Source of the DNA: Trachelipus rathkii
Lineage: Eukaryota > Arthropoda > Malacostraca > Isopoda > Trachelipodidae
Reading direction: 5' to 3'
Length of the DNA stretch: 26,095 nucleotides
Assembly: GCA_015478945.1 (NCBI GenBank)
Contig: JABUQX010022244.1
Coordinates: 1-26,095, forward strand
The position numbers were made by a program, and so were the translations under genes. This document shows, one piece after another, positions 6,677-17,896 of the stretch (its first letter is position 1; every line of letters begins with the position of its first letter). The notes beneath the pieces were generated by a model that was not told the DNA's origin, did no database searches, and saw only the letters and a list, made by a program, of their open reading frames with translations.

Positions 6677-9440
6677 ATTTACAGTTGTCACACCACTACG
6701 ACAGGGGCTATTCGAGGGGGTGTTACACGCAAAAATTTCATCATCTAGCGTAAAATTACGCAGATGAGCACGGAGACGCGGCTTTAAAGTGAGGGAGATT
6801 AATTCAGCAGGGAAACACAGGAGATGGAAGACGAATCCACAGAACAGATGTGGCAGGAAGAACGAGCAACGCGCAAGAACAAGTCTGGAGTTACTGATAT
6901 CAACACAAAACTCGTGTCGACACAGCACCTTTTGTGCTGAACGAGGCGTCGTTAAAGGTGGTGGTGAGGGAGTGGGTAAGTTCCCGATGCGAACACCTGC
7001 GCTGCGGTACCTGATGAGAAAGAGATAAAGCACAACATCGCGCCAAAGATGAGGGTCAAGTGTATTATAAAATTACACAGTTATAGGCTTTTTAATTTTT
7101 AGTTATTATTCCTGATCTATAAGGCTGGTGAAAACTAGAGCCCCCCAGATATGAGAACAGTACTGATTAACCAGAGCCACTCAGACCTATGTATAGCTGA
7201 TGTAACTGGAGGAAGAAAATCTCGCAGTCTAAACAGAACTGACCAGTTTCTGTTTGAGGCCGCTAGAAACCGTTGTGATGGTGAGTTTCCAAGACAGTTT
7301 TTTTGTTTATGTTAGGCCAAGGATGTTATATTGTCACAAGGAAGCGGAGAAACCGTCGAAAAGAAGATATTAAAGTGTAGAGGGCAGTTTTTAGAGAGGG
7401 AGGATTTTGGTAGAAGTGTGAGTTTTGTTTAAGATTGAATTTCATCACCAGGGTAGGAACGACCAATCGGGAAATTCTATCGCAGATCAGCGAGAATAAG
7501 GAATGGAAAGATTAAGACGCAAGGAGAGGGAAATTCACTAGAGTAGATAGAGGGAGCAGAATTGGGAAATGAGTTGAAAGAATGAGGGTCGAGTCATGGC
7601 ATATGAGTGGATAGTAATGTACTTGCTGGTGGATGATATTAAAAGAAAAGAAAGAATTAAGTAGGAGATAAAACAGGACCTGAGGAAACACCACTATTAC
7701 AGAAAAGAGAAGAAGAAGTGGGCTCCGATAACCCAGGGGGAGGATGATTGAGCGATTTGAGAGAAAGGTAGATATGAGTAAGCAAAGGGAGAAAGGAGGA
7801 AGGAGAAGGAGTCAGAGCAAAGGAGGGGAGCTTTGGAGAGCAGTGACGCATGGCCAAGTAAAACCGTCAAATGCTTTTGGATTGTAAGCGCACGGGACGC
7901 AGTTCCGCGAGGGTCTGAGGGCGGAAAACCATAATCGGTTAAATAAGGAAAGATAAAGTGCAGGGAGACTCGAACGTCGAAACGTACTGGCGAATCGGAG
8001 AAGAGAATGCAGGATTCCAGATGGTCTAGAGGTGAGAGTTAAAAAGGGTTGGTCCACAAGAGATCTTATTAGATACGGTGAAGCTATAGGGAGATAGTTA
8101 GAAGGATCAGAGCGGCTTCCTTTTTCGGAAGTAGAGGTGTGGAGAAAGGTGCGGTGGGCTTGCCAACAACTGAGGAAAGTGTTTAGGTATTGAGAATAGA
8201 GAAATGGTTGAAATAGGGGAGGTGAGCAGCTCGGAAGCACACTCTCATTACTCGGGGAGGGATGCCATCCGGCCCCGCTTCTAACGTCATGGAATTCAGG
8301 GCCCATGCAGCCGATCAAGATGTAATCACAGGCAAGGAAATAACACCTGAGAGGAGGAGGAATGCAAGATCCGTCCAGGTGAAGTTAGAGGAGAAGTAGG
8401 AGGCCGAGAGATTGGCTTTTCAGGTTGGGAGGAGTTAGCAAAGAGCATCAGATCGATAAGAGGAGGAGAAGGCAGAATTACAGAAGTTGTTAGATGATGT
8501 TTGTGGCAAGAGGCCAGAAAGATTTGTCAGTAGGAGAACCAAGGAGGTTAGCGCACTTTCGTTTGGAGAAAGCCGCTGTTTGCTGCGAAGAGTATCCCTG
8601 CAACGAATTTCTAGCTGAATGAAATTAGCGATCAGTGAAGGGAAGAGAATTTTTCCAACCACCCGCTATAGCGCTTGTCTTAATAGACTGACTGGGCCAG
8701 AAGACCAGGCAGCATTCAACATGGATTAATGAAGGAGAGAAAAGAGTTCATAGTCGAAGAAGGAATGGAACTGCTCATCATCGGTAACGATTACAGATCC
8801 ACTTAATAGGCGGAGAGAGCCGAAGGCGTATCGAGTAGAAGCAGTCATTCAATTATAGTTAGCGTAGAAGGACGCAAGAAGTGCCAGAAAAAACACGAAG
8901 GGCAGGATGGAGCTGTTTGAGAGAAAGTATTAAAGTTAAGAATATAAGGTTGTGGTCAGATTACCGAGATAGGAGCGAAAGGTAGTGGTATTTAAGGAAA
9001 GGACTAGTGGGTGGAAACATTGGTCAAGTTGTTCAGAGAATTGGTTGGGCACGATCCGAATGTGTGTAGGTTTCTTTGAATTAGGTGTTGCTCAGAATGC
9101 GTTGAGATGCGAATGATTCGGGCTCGCTCAGCCACGCTAATCAGTATATGAGGATCCGACCATTCAGTGTTGTGTACATTGAATCCCTAATAGGAGGAGC
9201 CTCGTATTTGGATGAGGAAGAATATAACAGTCTCGTGGAGGGTAGTAGGAAATTCAAAGAAAGATGAAATCTTGCTGTTAGGAGACGAGTAGCAGAAGCA
9301 CAAGATTAATTTAGTAGAAGGAAGAAAGATTTTTGAGCACAAGAGAAGCTAGGGAGAAATCGGAGAATTCACGGGAGACGTGTTTACAGGAGTGTTAATG
9401 TTTACTTAGGCACACACTCCAGTGAAGTTCTTTTACTGAA
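6677..9440 (-). pseudogene. Jockey-like LINE, copy A (5'-truncated, broken)
   Basis: This is a reverse transcriptase-bearing LINE on the minus strand, with frames broken many times. Recognisable pieces in element order are: a stretch matching copy B's endonuclease region (9020-9430); RCRDTL...SNNFCNSAFSSSYRSD at 8435-8662, matching copy B at 24030-24210; GSRSDPSNYLPIAS near 8080-8120 (RT 'RSDPSNYRPI' block); AFDG near 7870 (RT motif A region); SGVSSGPVLSPT at 7660-7695 (motif B region); and the YADD site at 7594-7607, lost by a one-base deletion. The last 350 bases match copy B closely: CTGTTCTGTGGA and ACTTTAAAGC are spaced 66 and 65 bases in the two copies. The 3' end is CAACTGTAAAT and then (TA)n. 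The 5' end falls within the endonuclease region at another (TA)n array, so about 200 or more bases of endonuclease coding are missing. Dead copy; clade assignment is from motif style. Confidence 0.8.
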
Positions 9441-9446
9441 ATAAAG

Positions 9447-9773
9447 TTATATATATATATGATATATATATTACTATATATATTATGATTATATATATAT
9501 AGTAATATATATATATATTAGTGGTATTATATATATATACTATAGTATATATATATATATATATATACGTATATATTATAGAATATAGTATATATATTTA
9601 ATATATATATAGTATAAATTGTATATATATATATATATTATGGTATATAATATAGGTATTATATATATATATATAGGGTATATATATATACATAATATAT
9701 ACTATATATATATATATATAATATATATTATATATATATATATATATAGTATATATATAATTATTATATATAG

Positions 9774-9821
<48 letters not shown>

Positions 9822-9834
9822 TATATATATATAC
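9447..9834. repeat. Imperfect (TA)n array
   Basis: Nearly 390 bases of TA runs with interspersed 'tatagtatata' and 'tattatgg' variants lie at the truncated 5' end of LINE copy A. Confidence 0.9.
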
Positions 9835-9872
9835 ACACTCTGTCCCGCGGCTCTCCCCCCCAAAAAAAATAG

Positions 9873-9875
<3 letters not shown>

Positions 9876-9930
<55 letters not shown>

Positions 9931-9999
9931 TTTTCCTAACTAAATTAAAAAGGATTCCAAAAATGTATTGCTTTTTCCCTGTAGCTATTGTAGTTTTCT

Positions 10000-10035
<36 letters not shown>

Positions 10036-10138
10036 TTTTCTTTCACTTAATTTTACCAGGAATCCAACAATGTATTCTTTTCCGCTGTAGCTATTGTAGT
10101 TTTTGAGATATGGGATGTGGCTCTTCTATGAGGCTGGC
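9876..10138 (-). repeat. Dimeric poly(A)-tailed repeat (best copy)
   Basis: A run of 52 T (9876-9927) and a run of 30 T (10003-10032) each precede one unit of about 75-105 bases. Both units share 'acattttc', 'attcca(a/c)aa(a/t)tgtatt' and 'tgtagctattgtagtttt'. The second is longer, ends 'gggatgtggctcttctatga' then 'ggctggcat', and joins a (TA)n array. Read on the minus strand it is a dimer with A tails, one internal and one terminal. The long pure T runs suggest recent insertion compared with the other copies. No tRNA- or 5S-like promoter was recognised. Confidence 0.65.
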
Positions 10139-10717
10139 ATAATATATATAAAAACTACTTATATATATATCATATATATTATATATATATATATATAATA
10201 TATATAATATGATTATATAATATTATATATTATATATATATATATATAGTATTATATACTATATAGTATAATATATATATAGTATATATATATATAATAG
10301 TTATTAGTATAGTATTAGTGATACGCAGGATGTTTGATTTTAAGATCCGCGGATGCGGATGCGGATGGTGTGATATATATATAATATAGTATATATATAT
10401 ATAGTATAGTATATATATATATATATAGTATATATATATATATATATTAGTAGTATATTAGTATAATATATATATAGAGATTATATATATATATACTATA
10501 TATATATATATTATATATATGATATAGCATATATGATATATATATAGCTATATAGGCTAATATATGTATATAGTATATATATATTATGTATATAGTGATA
10601 TTATTATATATTATAGTATTATATTATATTATGTTATATATATAGTATATATATATATATATATATATAATATTAGTATATATATATATGTATATATATA
10701 TTATATGAGTATAGATA
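10139..10717. repeat. (TA)n array with a short GGATGC hexamer island
   Basis: TA-rich sequence is interrupted at 10345-10368 by three tandem GCGGAT hexamers after 'ttttaagatcc'. The island is the only GC-rich part and resembles the short hexamer arrays at 1490-1620 and 22425-22455. Confidence 0.85.
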
Positions 10718-10718
10718 T

Positions 10719-10950
10719 TAGTGTTGGCCAGCAGCGGGATTTTTTGCGCACCGGCACGAACTCGCACCGGAGGTGTGCAAAACGCAGGCACGGCACCGGA
10801 CGCACCACCTTCATCTACGGCACGCGCAGCCAACACCCGGCACCGGCTCTTTTGCCGTGCGCACCGCACCGACCGCCGAGAGCGAACCACAGGCGAGCAA
10901 GAAGCCGAAAGAATTGCCGCACTCAACGCACGCACCGCACCGCACTGCAC
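10719..10950. mobile_element. GC-rich pentamer element with TTAGTGTTGGCC end
   Basis: It starts TTAGTGTTGGCC at 10718-10729 and is very GC-rich throughout. It contains degenerate GGTGC/GCACC pentamers and ends in 'gcaccgcaccgcactgcacc' at (TA)n. GTGTTGGC at 10721-10728 has its reverse complement GCCAACAC at 10829-10836. The start is shared with the pentamer element at 21385 (TTAGAGTTGGCC), which argues for a common terminus. Both strands have frames of 70-110 codons without family resemblance. They probably reflect low stop-codon density in GC-rich repeat. Confidence 0.45.
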
Positions 10951-11113
10951 CTATATATATTTATATATGTAGTATATATATATATAATTATATATAATAT
11001 ATATAGTATATATATATTGTAATTATAGTTTAATATAATTAGGTATTATGATAATATATATATATGATTATAATGATATATATATATATGATAGTATATA
11101 TGATAATATATAA
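10951..11113. repeat. (TA)n array
   Basis: TA-rich runs with short TAATTA interruptions follow the pentamer element directly. Confidence 0.85.
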
Positions 11114-11644
11114 TAAGGAAGAAGTAATCGTTCTGAAGCGAATGAGATTACGAAACAATTGGTCATTATGAGTTATTAGGAAACTCCTGACTGGAATTCC
11201 AGTGCGCCAATGGTTCTCCTTTGTGTGCTCATATGCCACATTCTTTCTTGGCATGTGGAGTAAGCTCTCCTTATCACACAACATAAATAAATAAGACAAA
11301 CTTCACATTGCACTTTTGCAAAATTCTAATTATCAATACGATGTCGTACGAGAGCTTCAAAAATAACCCTTATCCAACCTAGCCATCATAGACATTAAAG
11401 GCGCTGACGGCTCGGTGATGGAGTTGGTGCCGTTACGGAATTGTCGGCCTATTTTGATGTACCGAAGCGGAGGCCGTCGCTTTTTAATATTCATAAATTT
11501 TTCTAAAAACCTTCTCGGTTTTAAATTAATTTGGTCATTGTTGTTGTTCTGACTTCAAACTCTGCTCTGTTGACTCTACTATTTCTTCCCTCGTTTTCAG
11601 CCAAAGGCAGTTGTGCAATAGTGTGCAAAGTTGTTTGTTTTCCG
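11114..11644. other. Unassigned sequence upstream of LINE copy C
   Basis: Base composition is ordinary and no clear family is visible. A minus-strand frame covering about 11120-11299 reads MLCDKESLLHMPRKNVAYEH at its start but matches nothing I know. The part near 11400-11490 is GC-richer. Some of this may be the 5' portion of LINE copy C, too decayed to recognise. Confidence 0.3.
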
Positions 11645-14060
11645 CGTGTCTTTGATTAGAAGTTTTCCGAATAGTTCTATATGGCTCAAGCTAAACCTGT
11701 CATAAATAATGGATAGAACATTCTCTTCTTCTTCACATTTCTCTGAAAATATCATTCTTGGTTTAATTCAACGTTACCAAGGCCAATTGCTTTCCTCTAA
11801 TTCTCAGATAGAAGTTTGATGAACTGCTACAACTTTTCTACTCCAGAATTCTCGGGCAGTTAGTGCAACTTCCTACTCGTATCTCTGATCGTCTTATGAG
11901 ATGAAGCTAACATACTAGACATTTTTCAATCTCTAATTTTGATGCTTTTTCTGTTAAATTCTTTCCGCTCCTCTGGGTTTCCTACCTTATCACTCTCATG
12001 ATATTGTTTTTGGCTCTAATCTTAGGTCTTTAGCAGAAAGAACCCCGCTACGGCGAATAACGTTTTTTGGGACTCGGTGTGCTAAAGTGGACTTGGGGCG
12101 TCGTACTTCTTGGATTTCCCATGAAATGACTACATTTGTAGAATGGGTCTCTCGGAGTGTGCAGAGCACGAGCTAATTCTCTCTGGCATGGCGGCGGGCA
12201 CCCTATGACCTTTAGCCTTGCAACTAAACCGGAATAACTTGGTATTAAAACACTGCTGTCTCGTGTATAGCGCAGGGACGCTGCTTTAGGAATTAATGTC
12301 ATCTTCAAATTAATAAACTGCATTTTTGCAACTTTATATTTCTCCCAAAATCGTTCAGAACATATTTTCATGTTCATAAAATTTCTTTTCTCAGTAAGAA
12401 AATGCAATACAGAGATATTCTGGCTCTCTTCCATATAAATTTTTCAAAAAGATATTAACTCTTAACTTTGTTGCTCTCTTGCCTTTTTTAGTATGGTTCC
12501 GTCGGTATAACTGCCTTTTAACCTTGCACTAAAGCTGAACTCTTTGCTCAACCTATCTTTCTATTCCTTACGATTACAGCTGTATTCCCTTTTCGCACTC
12601 CTTCAACATATATATGGCTAAAATATGTAAATTATCGTTCGCAAAAGGTGTTATTTTGCTTTTTCTGAGCTTAACACAAGAAAGCGTACGGTCCTGAGGT
12701 ATTCCTTCTATAGTTCTCAAAACTTGTGCTTGTAACTTGCATTCGTGAGCCGTTGTTATTATTCTGGTCTCTGTCGGATTTTACTCTGGTTCTTTTTCTG
12801 CTGGAAGGTGTCCTTACAAAAGAGAAACACATCTCACTCTCCAACTATCGCCAAGGCATCTCTACTTACTTCTGTTATTTCTATAGGGTTTCGAATCTAT
12901 CGTAGCAGGAGGATTTTTAAAAACATCTCAATTTAACTAGATCTTGTTCTCTGCTCAGCAGTACGGCTTGTCGTAAGAGAGTTGCTTTTAGATTTCTGTG
13001 AGAGGTGGCTTTGTGATCTTTCTTTACATTCATAATTTGAGTGAATGGCGATGTTCATGGGGCCTTGCTATTATAAATAGTGGTGTTTCCATCTGTCTGG
13101 TTTTTATCCCTAATTCCTCTACTCTATTTATGAAAGCATCTCTCTATTGCTACACATATTCACTCTTACGCTGACGACGTCACCCTTATTACTCCCTTAA
13201 TTTGAGAGGCTTCTGTTCAACAACAATTAGTTCACGCTAGAAGGGCACCCTTGGATCAACAAGCATCTGATCTTTCTCAAATTTCTTTTGAGGCATTGAG
13301 AATGAAATTGTTTTTGCACTTACTAAAAAGCTCAGCTCTCCATCTTTCCACTCCTACATAACCTTTCACAAGGCTTATAATATTCTTTGAAATCAGCAGT
13401 AACATCGAAACGTTCGTTGTCTTAATATTCTTGGTGTTTATTTTTTCTCGTGACATTGAATGGATCTTTATTATTCCTCTCATAAAGCAAGTTTCTAAAA
13501 GTTTAGTTTGCTGATCTGAGGCGTATTCAGAGTTTCTTCACTAACATGAAATATTTTAAGAAGCGTTTTCGTTCGGCCAGTCTTAGGGTGATGAGCTGCC
13601 TCACGCATGCTGGAGTGATTCCATTACACGCGTCCTCATCAATAATGGTTGAAAGTCTAGGGGCTTTCGTCTTATCACCGGATTGTTGCGTCACTCTCTT
13701 TATTTCAAAATCGTTATACAACGGATACTGCTTTTCTTTTCAAATCTTCTAGTCGAATACCTTCCTCCATTGAGAAGGAATTCTGGCGAGTTTGCAGAAC
13801 ACACTTTCATAGAATCGTATATCATCTTTCTATACTGCCCTTTCTGAATTAGACTTAAAGCTATGCTCAATTTGACTGTGCTCACACTGGGAGAGTCTGG
13901 AACTGTCTCTTCGTTATCTATTTCCAAAACTACTTATAAAAGCTTTTGCCATGCGTACTTTGGATAAACACCGGGTACGAATATCTTTATTTTTTGTAAT
14001 ACAAGAAAGCTAAATTGTTGTAGACTACAGAGTTTCGCGACTATTTTTTTCTGGAAAAAG
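11645..14060 (+). pseudogene. Jockey-like LINE, copy C (RT box intact, frames broken)
   Basis: This is a plus-strand relic in the same style as copies A and B, with frames shifted many times. In order: IWLKLNLS (11679-11702) and ILG followed by LLSSNS (near 11750-11810) from the endonuclease; QLVQLPTRISDRL (11857-11895) and IFSISNFDAFSVK from its C-terminal part; CAEHELILSGMA near 12155-12190; KAELFAQ near 12530-12552; YGPE (12687-12698); a 'VPKKGD'-like block near 12810; and HSYADDVTLIT with the catalytic YADD intact at 13167-13178. After that come NILGVYF near 13425 and HTGRVWNCL near 13885, matching the C-terminal thumb and tail. It ends 'ggtgtaaagaatatatat', running into (TA)n like copies A and B. 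It is more diverged from A and B than they are from each other, so it may be another subfamily. Confidence 0.7.
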
Positions 14061-14070
14061 GTGTAAAGAA

Positions 14071-14770
14071 TATATATATATTATATATAGTATATATTAT
14101 AATTATTATATTATAGTATTATATTATATCTATAGGTATATAATATTAGGATATATATTATAAAGTATATATATATATAATATATAGTAGTTATAATGTA
14201 TATATATATGTAGTTATATTATATAGTATAATAAATAGCGTATATATATATATATGTACTATGAATATATAGTATATATTATATATGTAAGGGTATATAT
14301 AGTATAATACGGTATATAGTATAATATATATATATATAGTAGATATATGTATATTATAATAAAATTATATAATATAGAAAATTATAAGATATAATATATA
14401 GTATATAATAAATTATATATACTGTATATATATATATGATATTATATATATATAGTGAATATAGTATATATACTAGTATATGAATACTAGTATATATATA
14501 TAGTATTGATATATAGGTATATATTATATATATAGTATATATATAGTATAATTTATATATAGTATAACATATATAGTAGTATAGTATTATATATATAATA
14601 TATTTATATAGTTATATATATATTAAGTTTATATAGTATATATATATATATATGATTCATACTTGCGGTAATGGTATAAATATATATATATAAGGTATAT
14701 ATTATTATTATATAGTATATATATATAGTATATATATATTATAGATATAATATGATCTATATATGATAAT
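14071..14770. repeat. Long imperfect (TA)n array
   Basis: About 700 bases of TA-rich sequence have frequent TAG, GTA and TAATAT variants. They separate LINE copy C's 3' end from the 3' end of the minus-strand LINE at 14790. Confidence 0.9.
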
Positions 14771-14789
14771 TATCGTTCTTTTTTCCTAG

Positions 14790-16060
14790 ACTGTGGTAAG
14801 GTGCGTAACATGCATTAGTAAGAATGTAGAAAGAAATGTCACAAATCGAAAAGGAAAGCCAGCCGTTCCGCCGCTCTCTATACCTATTAGTGGAAAACTC
14901 GTCGCGTCAGAAAAGTCCACCCTAGAGCTTCTTGGGATGGCGACGGGACCCTATTTGGCAATCGTCAGTGTAGAGAGGTGATCATCCCCTGGGCAGCCCG
15001 GTAGGCCAAAACGCATACCTACAACCCGGCATATACGATCATATGTAATGAACTGTCATTCTCGCTCGATCTGCCAACTCACATTTCTCTCCTCCAAACA
15101 TTCCTTTACTGTCATCAACTTTTTCTTGGTCTCCGCAGCGGTCGATTCCAAACATCACAATATACTCCGCTTAACCAACCACACGTAATCATTCATCATT
15201 TCACGCTGACAAGACCTTTGAAGGTATGTGTATTTATATTCTCTCGATTTAACCTATTCTTGTAGCGACCGATAACTCTCTAATTACGTTCATGTCCGCT
15301 TTATTCAATTTTTTCACACTAACACGGAAGGAGGGAGGAGAAGCCCTAAGTTGTCCATCTGAAAGCAGAGTCAAAAACTTTTATTGCCAGACATAGTGTA
15401 CTATACATTAACACAGTTAAGCACATACCGGCATGTAAGACACATAGCGGCACTCAAGGACGTTTTAAGGTTCCGTATTACATCCACACAACGATTAAAC
15501 TTGCAGCCAGCACTTTCCTGCATTTAAGACACCTTTCCTACTCACTCTGCATCCATCCGTTCCTTTTTCATGCAACATATATCGTAAAATAATTAAACCG
15601 AGACACTTGTTCCAGCTAGCTGCTCACCATCTAACATAATTCATGCGAGACTGTCCCACTCACAACCATAAGCAACTTACTTCAGATAGTTTACTTTCAA
15701 CCACATTATTTTACACACGCCTGCAAAGTCGTCTCTACCGAATCCTCTAAACTCTCTTCAGATTCACCCAGGGTTTATAAAAGATCATCCGCATATAATA
15801 GGTAAGGCACCTCGCACTCACCTAACATTCTCGCATCATTCTAACACGCCATTTCCTGCACCGTCATGCTCTAATTTTGTCATAACGCCATCGCAAATAC
15901 GATTTGGAATTAACACAAAGAGGACCTAAACATGCCTGCTGTCACATCATCGCTATTGTATTTGGAGCAAATCAGTTTGACACAGTTATTGATTATCTTA
16001 CCCAGCTTCACTAATCATACCGTTTTGATTCCATTCAGAACTACGCACGTGAACACTATA
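14790..16060 (-). pseudogene. Second LINE type, reverse transcriptase relic
   Basis: On the minus strand, in order: DGVMTKLEHDGAGNGV (about 15845-15895), which resembles the 'F-x-x-x-MDGV' segment of RT before the catalytic box; LLYADDLL with YADD intact at 15784-15795, followed by ESEESLEDS; MLDGEQLAGT (about 15607-15636), resembling the 'LNGExLExV' thumb block; and VSRKGVLNAGKCWLQV (about 15502-15550), like the 'R(V/I)xxGRKxxxxL' block. This thumb style differs from the Jockey-like copies and is typical of LINEs often annotated with RTE- or I/Nimb-type RT; I cannot separate these by eye. Frames are broken by stops and shifts. Below 15300 the reading is uncertain. (TA)n arrays flank it on both sides. 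Confidence 0.6.
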
Positions 16061-16300
16061 TAGAAGAAGGGTGAAGGCGGTTCCAGGGAAATGTTTCGGG
16101 GGGGGGGTGTGACTTTCCGACAGGTGGTTACGTTTCAGAATGAATTAAAAATTATGATTATATAGCATATCAGTATATATATACTAGTATTATATATTAT
16201 ATAGTAGTAATATATATATATTACTATATGTATATATATATATATATAGTTTAGGGTATATAATATATATATATGGAGGTAATTTATAGATATCTATATA
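16061..16300. repeat. G-run spacer and (TA)n array
   Basis: A run of 10 G is at about 16099-16108. From about 16152 the sequence is TA-rich up to roughly 16275. There is no coding signal. Confidence 0.7.
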
Positions 16301-16309
16301 GATTTCATA

Positions 16310-16650
16310 AGAACTTTACCATGTTTTTAGATAAGAGTCCTTTTAAGTTCGTTGCTTTATATGGACTGAGTGATTCAAAATATTTTCTTTGCTGAATCTG
16401 TCTGAGATCTCGATGATTTGACAGTAAAGCAGGACCTGTAATGCGATCCTCTCCAACACTATTCAGTAAATACGTTTTCAGATGCCTTAATGTAAAGAGG
16501 ATTTTTTCTAACTGTTTGTGGTTTAATACAGGCTACTGGCTAAGATATTCAGGGAGAGTAGCAATGGTTAGGAAACCTTTCTTCACTAGGCAAGCACGAT
16601 GGCAGGTTTTTTGGTTGTTTTAATTTTCTAGCAGCCATTACGACTGCAGA
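16310..16650 (+). pseudogene. Possible Tc1/mariner-type transposase fragment
   Basis: The frame at 16441-16623 includes GYWLRYSGRVAMVRKPF followed by FTRQARWQ (about 16528-16605). This resembles the linker of Tc1-type transposases, where a 'RVA..KP' motif precedes 'L(S/T)xxxxxxRLxFA' after the second helix-turn-helix. Upstream, SKYVFRCLNVKRIFSN could be the tail of that helix-turn-helix ('TVRRRLNxxG'). The catalytic DDE/D part was not found and no inverted repeats were seen. The match is short, so this is tentative. Confidence 0.35.
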
Positions 16651-17335
16651 GAGACAACACTCGCTACCTTTTAGTGTATCCTAGTGGGGTCTGGAAGGTC
16701 GGTCTTTATAGAAGAGGATGCTTTTTTAAATATAAATTATAAGGTACAGGTTGCACGTTTCATGCAAGAGAATTGATAGTCAACGAAAGAATCAGATATG
16801 AATAGAACGGAATAAAAACTGGATGCGCGGGTAATAAGACGGTATCTGATGTAGGCACAATTACAACAGAACGGTTTCTGGAACATCGTAGTTCTTGGAA
16901 TTGTTTATTTCAATAACGTAAGCGTGCGAAATTACATTTTTAGCTTGTTGTGACTATGGTTTAAACTCTGCGTCTCATTTTTTCTATCTTTTTTTCGAGA
17001 AGTTGAATAATGTCTTTCACTAAGTTTATTGGACTGACAATGTCCAAATGGACACGTAACTGTTTTGACAGGGTGTAGGTTATTCCAAGAAATTGACTAC
17101 GTAAAACGAATAATGTTATAAATAAATTACTGATTGAATTTAACAACGAAGTAACTTTCTGTGATAATCACCAGGCCATTCTTTTTATTTCTTCCAATGA
17201 CGAAAGTATTGGCTAAAATCTCTTTAAAAGGAAACCGTTAAGTGCGTTCACACCATCTTTGGTCTCGACATCTTTTTGATCGCTCTTGTTATTTTGTCAC
17301 TAGAAAACTCTTGTCTGGGTTAATTTCTTCCGCAG
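16651..17335. other. Unassigned sequence
   Basis: About 680 bases of moderately AT-rich unique-looking sequence. No reading frame over 61 codons and no repeat match was seen. It ends in 'tctgggttaatttcttccgcag' (16 bases of it pyrimidine-rich), a good 3' splice-like site. Confidence 0.3.
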
Positions 17336-17618
17336 AAGTTTTGTGCGCTTGCGGACTCGGAATGAAAAAAAAGTGCATATTTCAGGAGATGATCTAGACC
17401 GTTTTCGAATTGCTGGGAATGAATTTGTAGAAGAGGTCGAGAGACATAGACTTAAAGAAGTGACGCTAAGCACGCAAAGGGTGTATAGAGCCTTTAGGAA
17501 CTCATTCGCGAATGAAGCGGATTGCAAGCTCCTCGGACAGTTCGGCTGCTCGATAAGGGAAGGAGGCTCCATCATATCCTGTGGCCTCTCAAAGGCGAGT
17601 TTTTTTTTTGTATTTTAA
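17336..17618 (+). CDS. Candidate exon of unknown protein
   Basis: It is open for 94 codons from the splice-like 'tttcttccgcag' to a stop at 17616-17618, with no in-frame ATG near the start, as for an internal exon. The peptide is charged and protein-like in the middle (DDLDRFRIAGNEFVEEVERH, later YRAFRNSFANEADCKLLG), with balanced codon use rather than repeat bias. The end (CGLSKASFFFVF) probably runs past the true exon. No good GT donor sits in frame, so the 3' limit is unknown. The opposite strand is also open over most of this span, which weakens the case. I do not recognise the family. Decayed transposon ORF is an alternative. Confidence 0.35.
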
Positions 17619-17896
17619 ACCAAGAAGCCAACGTCTCTCCCAAAATTACATTTGCAATGAGGCATATTCCTGAATATCATAACCGGGAAAAAATGATAAA
17701 TACCTCTTTAAAGGTAACAAAGGAGTATGATCTCCATCACACGACCCATCGGTACCTTACAGAAAAGTGAAACTGTTCTGTTTCTGGGAAATATCCGGTT
17801 TGTGTGTCCCAATGCAGCTAATGCTGCAAAAATTTGGCTTTATTACTTCTTCCACTAATTTTCTTTTGTGATAAAGTGACTAAATGACTGGTATGA

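Noticed and set aside
7008..7027. CTGATGA as a hammerhead ribozyme core
   Set aside because: The required GAAA core strand and closing stems are not found nearby.
6789..7028. 79-codon plus-strand frame
   Set aside because: This is the antisense of LINE copy A's C-terminal region, which aligns to copy B on the other strand.
10564..11022. 152-codon plus-strand and 108-codon minus-strand frames
   Set aside because: Both run from TA array through the GC-rich pentamer element; several overlapping frames are open at once, as expected from few stop codons in GC-rich repeat. No family resemblance.
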